Positions 12,712-24,130 of a stretch of 64,000 nucleotides of DNA are shown piece by piece. Every line of letters begins with the position of its first letter. The stretch's first letter is position 1. The notes beneath the pieces were generated by a model. That model was not told the origin of the DNA. It saw nothing but the letters and a program-made list of their open reading frames with translations, and did not search any database. A program made the position numbers and the translations under genes. The DNA comes from Hexactinellida sp. DTS-2022 (lineage: Eukaryota; Porifera; Hexactinellida): positions 744,001 to 808,000 of the forward strand of contig JAPNXP010000003.1 of NCBI GenBank assembly GCA_028753945.1, in the 5' to 3' direction.

Positions 12712-14043
12712 TTAAATCTATATCTTTGTTCTCAGTAAGAGATACAAGACAGTGTTGGCATTTTGAAGTTTTAATGTAAGAATAAACAGCGTAACCTCCA
12801 ATAAAGACAATAGATTGGAGAATAGGAATTTCAAGTTTGATAGAGTTCAGATCATGAAACGCACCAAGATATTGATCATAACAAATCTTATTGCATTCAT
12901 CTGGTGCTAGAGTAAAAGACTGAATAAATCTTCTAAGGGATAGTTCACTCTTGTTTTGTTGGTGTGAAAACATTTTAAGAATATTCGATATGTTCATACG
13001 CCGTTGACTTTCTAATATTTGGGAATAAGTAACATGGTATTGAGCTCCGCTCATCATTCGGTATTACCCGAATTGGTGTTCTATTGGATCATTTTGAAGC
13101 CTGGAAGTAAGAACATATTTAAACTTGCAATTTTGAATCAGATGAGAAACTATTAGTGGCAGAGTAATACAAGAATGGCGCAAACTTACGAAAGTTTGAG
13201 CACTAAGTTTACCATTCTTGCCATTTGATAAATTCCATCTCTCAATCCCATTAGAGATTAAGTTAAGAAAACCGAAAAGCCAATCGTCATCCGTAAGTGG
13301 CGCAGAATATTTATCATTCAAGTGGACATGTTTAAGGGGAGTATTCTGATTAAAGATCTTCCATATCTTACCAATAATATCCACGAAATTCGGAGTATCG
13401 TTTTTAAACCTTGAGCGTGAATCGTTCTGTATTTTAAGAGCTGCACAAGTTGAATCATTGAAAACGCGGAGTGCTAGATTAACATTCTGGCGTTCAAAGC
13501 TAGTTGGGCAACATGCCTTAGAATTCAGTATGTGGGCTTGTTTAACGATCGAGTGTTCTTCAGACTTGTACAGTAAACGAATATCCTCAAACATAGCCTC
13601 ATTCGATTTATTAGTATCGTAAATTGAAGGAAATAAGAGCATGTCTGGATATTTGAACGTATGATCATAATCCTTCAAGTTTAGCCAATTGTTTCTGATA
13701 GATTTTAATATGTGTACGAAATCAAATAGAATATAAAATTTTCGGTCGGAGGACACAGGATGTGGAACTGCAGAAGTTAATGTCATTTGGTCAGAAGAAA
13801 AGAGTTTGAATAAACGAACATTGAGTGAATAGTTATCTGTAACAAGTAATTCAACAAATAGGTTGCATTTTTCGATATCCAATATCACAGATTTAACTAT
13901 CGGATAAAGTTCCTCCGCAGTAGAAAAATTTGAGGGGAAAAGCCTCACAACTTGTGACCATTTTTTTGATAAACTAGACACCATCAGAGCAAAAACCTTT
14001 TTAGTTGGAGTTGTAGGATCTATCTCTCCGATTATTCTTCCAC

Positions 14044-14125
14044 CTAAATAACAGACAATATATAAAGTGTCTAAGTAGATGCATAGTCAAATTGTATTAT
14101 ACTTACATACGTATGCTCGCATTAC
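14044..14125 (-). other. Inferred 82-nt intron of the P-like transposase
   Basis: On the minus strand CAAG is followed by GTAATG, and TTATTTAG precedes GTGGAAG. Splicing restores the frame across SYQ-GGRIIGEID, matching the usual P-type block order. A stronger-looking donor (GTAAGT) 20-odd bases downstream would give the wrong frame. It is predicted only from sequence. Confidence 0.6.
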
Positions 14126-14360
14126 CTTGGTACGAGATATCTTATGCAACGTGGATTTCGTCCATGTTGAGTACAAGATGCAGTTCCCTCTCTAAAAAAT
14201 CAGCAGTTATGTTTTTAAGCAAATTAGTGTATTCATTTTCCAATCCAATACTCGATGATAGAATACGAAGAGACTTTGTTGTCGGTAGGAATAGGCAATC
14301 TAATGAGTGTAGAAATTTGTAGCAGGCTGGTGAGATTAGGTGCGCTTTTAATGCAATAGT

Positions 14361-14400
14361 CTGGAATTGAAACTATAATTAATTATAGTTTCAATTCTAG
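14361..14400. repeat. Spacerless palindrome at the P-element inversion junction
   Basis: Twenty bases on each side of 14380/14381 are reverse complements with one mismatch. It sits exactly where the upstream transposase sequence ends and the inverted 3' half begins, so it marks the joining point. Confidence 0.9.
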
Positions 14401-14401
14401 A

Positions 14402-15258
14402 GTTTGCGCCATTCTTGTATTACTCTGCCACTAATAGTTTCTCATCTGATTCAAAATTGCAAGTTTAAATATGTTCTTACTTCCAGGCTTCAAAATGATC
14501 CAATAGAACACCAATTCGGGTAATACCGAATGATGAGCGGAGCTCAATACCATGTTACTTATTCCCAAATATTAGAAAGTCAACGGCGTATGAACATATC
14601 GAATATTCTTAAAATGTTTTCACACCAACAAAACAAGAGTGAACTATCCCTTAGAAGATTTATTCAGTCTTTTACTCTAGCACCAGATGAATGCAATAAG
14701 ATTTGTTATGATCAATATCTTGGTGCGTTTCATGATCTGAACTCTATCAAACTTGAAATTCCTATTCTCCAATCTATTGACTTTATTGGAGGTTACGCTG
14801 TTTATTCTTACATTAAAACTTCAAAATGCCAACACTGTCTTGTATCTCTTACTGAGAACAAAGATATAGATTTAAGTGATGCTGTTAAATTTGACTTGAT
14901 AAAGTATGTTGATCGTGGTTCTCTGAAGTGGCCCTCAGATCTTGTAGTTGACTCCATAGTGGTCTTATGGAAAATTTTCATGAAAATTGATGATGATGAG
15001 ATATTGAAAACGCAATTTTACACCTCCCCTTCGCGTACAATATTAATTCAGTTAGCTGAAAGAGTGCTAGTGATTGAACAGAGTGAACAATGGAGATCTA
15101 ACTGCGCTCATTGCAACATTTTAGGTTGGAGGATATTACACAAGATTCTTAACATATGCGCTAATTGCATATTAGCCAATAAAACTAGAAATGTGAATTC
15201 TCATATAGCATCGATAAAGAAAGATACACGTAAATTCAAGAAATTCAAATCTACGTGA
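14402..15258 (+). pseudogene. P-superfamily transposase, right copy (C-terminal part)
   Basis: It begins in frame at LRHSCITLPLIVSHL and runs to a natural stop at 15256-15258. It carries the same in-frame TAA (14521-14523) after EHQFG as the left copy. After that stop 242 codons from MMSGAQYHVTYSQ are open to the end, uninterrupted, through KDIDLSDAVKFDLIKYVDRG. This gives the intact C-terminal order missing in the left copy. One visible amino-acid difference is SIDFIGG here against SIVFIGG on the left. The catalytic half is absent, so it cannot encode an active enzyme. Confidence 0.85.
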
Positions 15259-16521
15259 ATATAATGCTCTAGTCTCCAGTTAATTATATTAATAATAATT
15301 ACTGTACTAGTATTTGACAAATGTAATCATGTTTTGTCCATTGCATTACTTTTTCTGTAGTTCAATATTCGCGAAATAAACATTATAAGGACTTGATGTC
15401 CTATATTTACTTTTTCTATCGAATTTAAATGTAAATTAGTTTACCCTTCTAACCTATCCATGGTCCAGTTTTTATTTGTCGTTTCCAGTCCTTATATTAC
15501 GTAGTTCACGAATGGTTATATAGTTGTAATTTCATAGTGGTTTCAAATTTCATTATTGTATAGTGGTTGCTTTGTTCTATATATAAAAGTGGTTTCCGAT
15601 TACATTACATATTGTAAAGTGGTTGCATTGTTGAATATATACGTGGTTTCACATATCATCATTGTATAATGGTTGCTAGTTCTATATATATGTGGTTTCG
15701 GATTACATTCCATATTGGAGAGTGGTTGCATTGTTGAATTTATATCTGAATTTATATATTATATTTTGTTGCTTTCCAGATAACCTTATGTATATAGCTT
15801 GATACCACCTTTGTGCCGCTTACTGTTTTATCCTTTCAACGAATATTATTAGAATGAAAATGTTTGGAGTCGGGGAGACAAGGAGGTGCCTGGTTTGCTT
15901 CTTTTTGGAGGAAAGCAACCAGGCCCTCCGAGTCCTAGTCAGGACGCTGAAATGTAAGAGTTTTTATTTAGTTTGGGTTCATATGAAACGATTTGAAACT
16001 TTATATATTTGCTCTTCCTATAGCGGAAAACTGGTACCCTCATTAAAAGCCTAAGGGGCATGTTTTTCGCCCATGTAGGCATCATTTTCGGAGCAATTTT
16101 GCTCCGAAAATGGCGCCTATAATTCACTCCCACACGAGAGAGTGCGGTGGGTGGGGAAAGGCAGAAGGAGGAGGTGGAGAGGTGGAGGTGGAGAAAGACG
16201 GCCCCTATACCAGGTGAATGCTTGTACTAATTTCATAATGTTGCGATATATGATGATTTATAGTAGTCTGAAAAGACATCAAATATCTTCAAATTTAACA
16301 GTGAACAATTTCAGAAATTTTCAAAAAAATCAGAACTTATTTTTTTAAAATCCATATAAGGAGGTGTTAAAAGGTCATCAAATGTGTGATTGAAAGGTCA
16401 AAATGGAAAATTGAGGTGCTAGGAAGGAATCTATCATGATTTTTGTCATATTTTATACTAAAGATTTTTTCCGGTGAAATTCATATTTTAATTTTTCCTT
16501 GCATGGACACCGTTTCTAAGG

Positions 16522-16981
16522 CCCTTGGATTTAATAAACGAGTGAGCGCAGCGAGCGAGAAAAATTTCGGAGAGAAGAAGAAATCAAATAACATTGAGTA
16601 TAACTAAAAAATTTTAAGACAACTATATATTATTGATTTCATTGGAGATAAATACATGAGGTGCACAAATAATGGGGAGAGAAATGAGGCTCTCGCACGA
16701 ATGTATTAACATCGGGGGGTCGAGGATCCCCCAGTATCGAGGCCCTTGATGGTGCTCAGTACAAGATTTTTCAGATCGGGATTGAATTAGTTCAAGAATA
16801 GCCGAAATGATGAACATGTAAATTTCTAGATTCTTGCTAAAGTAAATCTAACACAAAGCATATCGCCCCTACCGCCCCCTTATAGTCTTATCGGCCCCAA
16901 ATCGCCCCAACCGTTATATCGCCCCCCTCAACTCTCGTATCGTCCCCTACGGGGCGATATTGCCCACGTTGAGAATCACTG
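16522..16981. mobile_element. Probable hAT remnant with TCGCCCC-rich right end
   Basis: The right end reads inward CAGTGATTCTCAACGTGGGC, a typical hAT terminus. TTCTAAGG (16514-16521) and GTCTAAGG (16982-16989) give a 7/8 duplication. The left end CCCTTGGATTT matches the TIR only weakly. It abuts the P element end. Short repeats of TCGCCCC/TCGGCCCC lie at 16863-16960. Confidence 0.5.
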
Positions 16982-17183
16982 GTCTAAGGTATTCACTGCC
17001 TAGATATAAACAAGGACACATATAAAATGTATGTTGTGGAGATAAGGAGAGGAAATATGTGTTATAGTTAACTCTCTGAGGTAAAATATGCCAAATTTAG
17101 GAGTGAAGTTACTAATTTCGGGCATACGTTTTCAAGTTGGGAAAGACTCCAGATCAATCTAAGTAGAATCTATTATTCAGTCT

Positions 17184-17461
17184 GCACGGTACGTGGTATA
17201 CCGATGGTATAATTAGGTCTAATTAATTATACCATTTAGGAATTATCGGTATAACATTCTAAACTTACATTGCACATTAAATTTACCTACATCTATAGTA
17301 CCTTAAATACTCGAAATATACGTAGTAAATTGTGGTAAATATTAGTCTAATCTAGGTAAAATTTAATAAATATTAAGTATAAGGTAGTATACCGAAACTA
17401 GACACTAACTTGGTATAATTGGTTATACCTAATTATACCATCGGTATACCACGTACCGTGC
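17184..17461. mobile_element. MITE with perfect 35-bp TIRs at the satellite edge
   Basis: Positions 17184-17218 and 17427-17461 are exact inverted copies beginning GCACGGTACGTGGTATACC. The right end passes directly into a satellite unit (GTCCAGGCGG), so it inserted in or bounds the array. Superfamily unknown; no clear TSD. Confidence 0.8.
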
Positions 17462-18211
17462 GTCCAGGCGGAAGAGCAGAGTGTTCACTTAGTGTTTGCT
17501 TGTCTTAGTCCACTTTGTAATAACATAAATTTGTTTAATATTTAATATTGGGCCACACATCAACAGGCACTACAATCCAGGCGGAAGAGCAGTGTTCGTT
17601 TAGTGTATTGCTTGTCTTAGCAGACTTTAGTTTAACTAAATTTGTTGTATTTATTTAATATTGAGCCGCACATCAACAGGCACTACCGTCCAGGCGGAGG
17701 AGCAGAGTGTTCACCTGGTGTATTGCATGTCTTAGCACTCTTTGGTTTAACTTAAATTTGTTTTATTTATTTAATATTGAGCCACACATCAACAGGAATT
17801 AGCGTCCAGGCGGAGGAACATGTTCACTTAGTGTATTACTTGTCTTAGAACACTTTGTTTTATCTTAAATTTGTTTAATATTTAATATTGGGCCACACAT
17901 CAACAGGCACTACCGTCCAGGCGGAGGAGCAGAGTATTCACTTAGTGTATTGCTTGTCTTAGCACACTTTGGTTTAACTTAAATTTGTTTTATTTATTAA
18001 ATATTGAGCCACACATCAACATGAACTAGCGTCCAGGCGGAGGAACACAGTGTTCACTTAGTGTATTGCTTGTCTTAGCACACTTTGGTTTAACTTAAAT
18101 TTGTTTTATTTATTAAATATTGAGCCACACATCAACATGAACTAGCGTCCAGGCGGAGGAACATGTTCACTTAGTGATTTACTTGTCTTAGTACACTTTG
18201 TTTTATCTTAA

Positions 18212-20370
18212 CGGTATCCGGACTGGGATTACATAATTTATAATGGTAAATCATTATTGATTCATCATAACTACTTTTGATTCATAACAAGTATCTAGGA
18301 AGGCATTTCTAAGAATAACTGCACTTTAAAAAATTCAAATTTCAAAATGTAACTAAATATATATCGAATTTCTAAAAATGGCTTCTAATTGACCGTAACA
18401 TAGTCTAATAGTCTATAATCTTTTGTAGAAGCACTTCCCAACTTCTAACTAGTTGTTGTATAAGATATTGAGTTACTTAGAAACCTATCCAACTTGCGTT
18501 AAGGATGCTTAGGGTGAAAAATGTATTAGCGGTATGGGTGGTTTTTGCGTCTCTGTAGATATTGATGTGTAATTCTCCAATCTGCTCTGTAATTGCATAA
18601 CTAAGCTTAAAATGTATACAGCATATCTAAGTTCAAACTATTTTTCAAGTGGCATTAAATTCTTTAGGAAATGCCTCCCCATAGGGGTAATACTGTTTAA
18701 CTAGATTTCACTGAATTAAATCTTAGAAAGTATATTCGATATCGCTCCAAAAATTTGTATTATTGATCAGTACTATTAGCACAACATTTGCTTAGCTCAC
18801 CATACGCCTATCCCAAGTTTCACCAGTTCTTAACATACGACTCCTAAAATTCGTCAAAAAAGCGGCCAGAAAGTGGTTTTTTTGCTCGTTGCTTGGTCTC
18901 AACTCAGACACTAATCGTTAGTTTGCTTCAATGAGCTTGCAAAATGATCTTTATACTATTAAGAACTATATCTGAATTTTTGAAAGCAATCCCTTGTTAA
19001 GTTTATTAGATAAAATTCGGGATATGTTAAAAAAACTATAATTGAGTAATTGAAGGCTGAAGTTTTTTGAATGTGAAATGCATATGTGTCATTAAATTTG
19101 TCCGTATTACCACTGGATTTAGTTACAATATACTAGATAATTTTCATACTATATACTAATATGTATTGGAACATCATAGTAAACAAACGACTTGATTAAA
19201 TCGAATTATATGCAAGTTTCTGTCATATTAATGGAGTCCGTTTTCTTTTGGGACATCATTATCAGCGATTAAATCATGGCTGACGTAGTGATTAATGCTC
19301 TAATATGCATAATATGTCTACACTAGTTGGGATACAGTATGAATATACTAATATATATGACAATTGAGTTGAATTATATAATATAATCAATTAATCTGTT
19401 GATGATGCATAAAATAATATAACAAAATATGCAAATCAGAATTTCTATCCCATTATCAACTGGTTTTGGCAATATATGCTAATCACTGAGATATTTGTGC
19501 ATATTAATGTTAGTTTATATACATAATGTATATAAGTGCACAGTATAGTACATATATAACCAAGGAATGTCAATTGAGAAAATAAAAAAGCTACATCATC
19601 AATAATGACGTCACCAAATGTACGTTTTGAAGACTTTGCAGAATATTTTTTCAAAAAATTTCACTTCTCACATAATTTTATGATACATTAGCTTCATTTC
19701 ACAGTGTAAACTCGCATTTCAATTTTGTCATGAAAAATCTAAAATTTCAACCGAAGCATCCTTAACAATGAATTTACTTTTTTTTCCTCGATTTTTTTAC
19801 AGTTTTCGATTCAAAGTCCACATTTCTTCAATTTATTGGGAAATTTCACACAATCTGTTCCCATATTCAATCCCAAATAATAAATTACTCATTCTACTTC
19901 CTATTTTTTTATGATATAGTTATGTTATTGACAATGCAGTTGAGTTTGTCGCGATAACTCATTACATTTCATCAAAACTAAGCTTCTAAATCAATTTTTA
20001 TTATTCTTTGAACGAAGCTTTTGAAAATTAAGTGTATATTTAGTTCTAATGTCTCAATAGTCACTTACTAACATTCCAATTCGATTCCAAAGTGTCTTAG
20101 TATTCCCCCGCAATATATTAATTCTAGAAAAAACTAGATAATCTCCACTCTTACTCTTACTCTACTCTTAAAATTTCAAGGATATCGGCGAAATTTGTAA
20201 TTTTTGCCATATATGGAGGTGTTGAAACGTCATATTGTGACACTTATGAATGACAAAATCAAAATTAAGATTGGAGGAGAAATATTAATCTCAATGAGTG
20301 TATATTTAGTAGAAAAAAAATATTCCGGTGGAATAAAAGAAATTCGGTAATTTGGCCAGTCCGGACACCG
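18212..20370. mobile_element. TTAA-flanked element with P-like ends, inside the satellite
   Basis: TIRs CGGTATCCGGACTGG and CCAGTCCGGACACCG are flanked by TTAA (18208-18211, 20371-20374); the satellite reading TTAAATTTG resumes exactly. The right terminus reads inward CGGTGTCC, then has CCACCGGAAT and ACTAAATATA spaced like the P-like element's CGGTGTCC, CACCGG and TAGTATAAAATA. CCATATATGG with GGAGGTGTTGAAA lies at 20207-20226. At 2.16 kb with no frame above 70 codons it is non-autonomous. Confidence 0.85.
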
Positions 20371-22630
20371 TTAAATTTGTTTAATATTTAATATTGGGCC
20401 ACACATCAACAGGCACTACCGTCCAGGCGGAGGAGCAGAGTGTTCACTTAGTGTATTGCTTGTCTTAGCACACTTTGGTTTAACTTAAATTTGTTTTATT
20501 TATTAAATATTGAGCCACAAATCAACATGAACTAGCGTCCAGGCGGAGGAACACAGTGTTCACTTAGAGTATTGCTTGTCTTAGCACACTTTGGTTTAAC
20601 TTAAATTTGTTTTATTTATTGAATATTGAGCCACACATCAACATGAACTAGCGTCCAGGCGGAGGAACACAGTGTTCACTTAGTGTATTGCTCGTCTTGC
20701 ACACTTTGTTTTAACTTAAATTTGTTTTATATTTAATATTGGGCCACACATCAACAAGCACTACCGTCCAGGCGGAAGAGCAGAGTGTCCGCTTAGTGTA
20801 TTGATGGCTTAGCACACTTTGGTTTACCTTAAATTTGTTTTATTTATTTAATATTGAGCCATACATCAACAGTAACTAGCGTCCAGGCCGAGGAACATTG
20901 TGTTCACTTAGTGTATTGCTTGTCTTACCATTCTTTGGTTTAAACCAAAGTGGGCTAAGACAAGCAATACACCAGGTGAACACTCTGCACATCCGCCTGG
21001 ACGGTAGTGTCTGTTGATGTGCGGCTCAATATTAAATAAATAAAACAAATTTAAGTTAAAACAAAGTGTGCAAGACAAGCAATACACTAAGTGAACACTC
21101 TGCTCCTCCGTCTGGACGGTAGTGCCTGTTGATGTCTTGCTCTATATTAAATAGATAAAACAAATTTAAGTTAAACCAAAGTGTGCTAAGCCAATAATAC
21201 ACTAAGCGAACACTCTGCTCTTCCGCCTGGACGGTAGTGCCTGTTGATGTGTGGCCCAATATTCAATATGAAACAAATTTAAGTTAAAACAAAGTGTGCA
21301 AGACAAGGAATACACTAAGTGAACATGTTCCTCCGCCTGGACGCTGGTTCCTGTTGATGTTTGGCTCAATGTGAAATAAATAAAACAAATTTATGTTAAA
21401 CCAAAGTGTACTAAGACACGCAATACACTAAGTGAACACTCTGCTCCTCCGTCTGGACGGTAGTGCCTGTTGATGTGTGGCTCTATATTAAATAAATGAA
21501 ACAAATTTAAGTTAAACCAAATTGTGCTAAGACAAGCAATACACTAAGTGAACACACTGCTCCTCCGCCTGGACGGTAGTGCCTGTTGATGTGTGGCTCA
21601 ATATTAAATTAAAAAACAAAATTAAGTTAAACCAAATTGTGCTAAGCCAAGCAATACACTAAGTGAATACTATGCTCCTCCGCCTGGACGCTAGTTCCTG
21701 TTGATGTTTGGCTCAATATTAAATATATAAAAGAAATTTATGTTAAACCAAAGTGTACTAAGACAAGCAATACACTATGTGAACACTATGCTCCTCTGTC
21801 TGGACTTTAGTGCCTGTTGATGTGTGGCTCTATATTAAATAGATAAAACAAATTTAAGTTAAACCAAAGTGTGTTAAGACAAGCAATACACAAAGTGAAC
21901 ATTCTGCTCTTCCGCCAGGACGGTACTGCCTGTTGATGTGTGGCTCAATATTAAATAAATAAAACAAATTTTAGTTAAACCAAAGTGTGCTAAGACAAGC
22001 AATACACTAAGTGAATACTATGCTCCTCCGCCTGGACGCTAGTTCCTGTTGATGTGTGGCTAAATATTAAATAAAATTTGTTTTATATATTTAATATTGA
22101 GCCACACATCAACAGGAACTACCGTCCAGGCGGAGGAGCAGAGTGTTCACTTAGTGTATTGCTTGTCTTAGCACACTTTGGTTTAACTAAATTTGTTTTA
22201 TTTATTAAATATTGAGCCACACATCAACAGATACTACCGTCCAGGCGGAGGAGCAGAGTGTTCACTTAGTGTATTGCTTGTCTTAGCACACTTTGTTTTA
22301 ACTAAAATTTGTTTTATTTATTAAATATTGAGCCACACATCAACAGGAACTACCGTCCAGGCGGAGGAGCAGAGTGTTCACTTAGTGTATTGCTTGTCTT
22401 AGCACACTTTGGTTTAACTTTAATTTGTTTCATATATATAATATTGAGCCACACATCAATAGCAACTAGGTTCCAGGCGGAGGAGCATAGTGTATTGCCT
22501 GTCTTAGCACACTTTTTTTAACTAAATCTGTTTCATAAATTTAATATTGAGCCACACATCAATAGCAACTAGGTTCCAGGCGGAGGAGCATAGTGTATTG
22601 CTTTTCTTAGCACACTTTGTTTTAAATTAA

Positions 22631-23315
22631 ACGTAGACTGCCGGAGTGATTTTCAGGAAAATAGCATACTCTGTAGTTCTTTGAATTTAATATTTAGAAC
22701 CAAATAATTTGAAATCCAACAAGAGCACAATAATATATCAACATTCTAGAATTTTTGAAAAAATTTACTAAAGGATTTCGACAAAAAGTGATGTCACATA
22801 CTTTCTCTTTAATTCGATATAACGCCGTTAACATGTAAGTAATCCTTTGTTTTTAATCTTGAATAATGACGACTATCTTATTAGTCATCAGATCTCAAAA
22901 ATTGAACAAATCCGATTCACTAAACGAAAGTTAAATCTATTTAAAAAAATCAGCAAATTAGTTTTTGATGAACCATGGATCACGAAAAATTACATATATT
23001 TGAGTTATATCTATCACAACTCTGTATTAGTCAAACCAAATATACTAAAATAGATATTATTTAGTCTAATATCTTCTTTCGGGTATTTCTACGGTGAAAT
23101 TAGAACATTTATAATTTAGAAAAGCAAGTGGCGGGCAAGTGGAGCAGTTCACTTTTCTGCTACGTCATCATAACAATTTCTGAAAATTTTGATTTTTTGA
23201 ATGAAATCGATAGAGAGTACAAAACAATGTCTAAATCCCAATTTTCTTGAAATTTGAATTATTTGATCGACCTGTTTTCCTCCTGGCACAACGTGTATCA
23301 GTAGGCAGTCTACAG
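22631..23315. mobile_element. TTAA-flanked element (CGTAGACTGCC family), intact short copy
   Basis: Ends are ACGTAGACTGCC and GGCAGTCTACAG, with TTAA (22627-22630) and its mutated form TCAA (23316-23319). It matches the outer parts of 10636-12711 closely and lacks the nested 1388 bp, so it serves as the empty-site reference. No gene. Confidence 0.85.
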
Positions 23316-24130
23316 TCAAATTTGATTGTTTATTTAATATATAGAGTCACACTTCAACTGGCAGTACCGTCCGGGCGGAGTAGCAGAGTGTTCACCTAGT
23401 GTATTGCTTGTCTTAGTACACTTTGGTTTAACTAAAATTTGTTTTATTTATTAAATATTGAGCCACACATTAGCAGGCACTACCGTCCAGGCGGAGGAGC
23501 AGAGTATTCACTTAGTGTATTGCTTGTCTTAGCACACTTTGGTTTAACTTAAATTTATTTATTTATTGAATATTGAGCCACACATCAACAGGCAGTACCG
23601 TCTAGGCGGAGGAGCATAGTGTTCACTCAGTGTATTGCTTGTCTTAGCACACTTTGGTTTAACTTAAATTTGTTTTTTAAATTAAATATTACGCCAAAAA
23701 TCAACAGGCAGTACCGTCCAGGCGGAGGAGCAGACTGTCCTCATAGTAAATTGATAGCCTTAGCCCACTTTATTTAACTAAAATTTGTTTTATTTATTTA
23801 ATATTGAGCCACACATCAACAGGAACTACCGTCCAGGCGGAGGAGCAGAGTGTTCACTTAGTGTATTGCTTGTCTTAGCACACTTTGGTTTAACTAAAAA
23901 AAAATTATTTATTAAATATTGAGCCACACATCAACAGATACTACCGTCCAGGCGGAGGAGCAGAGTGTTCACTTAGCGTATTGCTTGTCTTAGCACACTT
24001 TGGTTTAACTAAAATTTGTTTTATTTATTAAATATTGAGCCACACATCAACAGGCAGTACCGTCCTGGCGGATGAGCAGACTGTCCTCATAGTAAATTGA
24101 TTGGCTTAGCCCACTTTTTTTTAAGCAGTA

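Larger units (their letters stand above)
10249..14360 (-). pseudogene. P-superfamily (THAP9-like) transposase, left copy
   Basis: Transcribed right to left. The readable protein starts inside the coding region near 14360 (QTIALKAHLISPACYKF), continues through MDEIHV, an inferred intron (14044-14125), then GGRIIGEIDPTTP and the RNase-H-like part. That part contains TDNYSLNVRLFKLF and FDFVHILKSIRNNW, blocks typical of P/THAP9 transposases with candidate catalytic Asp residues. The C-terminal part has NDPIEHQFG, MMSGAQYHVTYSQ and VDRGSLKWP. It is broken three ways: an in-frame TAA at 14142-14144, an in-frame TAA at 13064-13066 right after HQFG, and the TTAA insertion 10636-12711 that separates KDIDL from SDAVKFDL. 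No THAP zinc finger or start codon was found upstream because the palindrome junction cuts it off. Confidence 0.85.
8993..16512. mobile_element. Double-ended P-like transposon (two 3' halves in inverted orientation)
   Basis: Both ends are the same sequence, CGGTGTCCATGCAAGG inward. The right arm (14402-16512, about 2111 bp) is a near-identical inverted copy of the left arm (8993-13185). The left arm is about 2113 bp once a 2.08-kb TTAA element (10636-12711) and its TSD are discounted. Between the arms lies the upstream part of the transposase (13186-14360) and a 40-bp palindrome. Each arm carries the transposase C-terminus, a polypurine tract (9300-9375 and 16133-16207) and subterminal hairpins. 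Flanks GGGGGCAC and TTTCTAAG do not match, so no TSD is seen. A small difference in an A-run near 9165/16345 shows the arms are not byte-identical. Confidence 0.85.
17462..24120. repeat. ~113-bp satellite array with orientation switches
   Basis: About 30-35 units of roughly 113-116 bp. Unit landmarks are GTCCAGGCGGAGGAGCAGAG, TTCACTTAGTGTATTGC, AGCACACTTTGGTTTAAC and ATTGAGCCACACATCAACAG. Direct orientation runs 17462-18207, 20375-20940, 22075-22626 and 23320-24120; units are inverted from 20941 to 22074. Switch points lie in the TTTGGTTTAAACCAAAG palindrome near 20936-20952 and in an AT-rich stretch near 22070. Two TTAA elements interrupt it. Short frames inside are not genes. Confidence 0.95.

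Noticed and set aside
22309..22521. 70-codon frame and similar ones in the satellite
   Set aside because: Consecutive satellite units translate into repeated short peptides; stops appear in most units.
17462..24120. Regularly spaced repeats as a possible CRISPR array
   Set aside because: The whole ~113-bp unit is repeated without unique spacers, units invert, and the surroundings are eukaryotic; it is a satellite.
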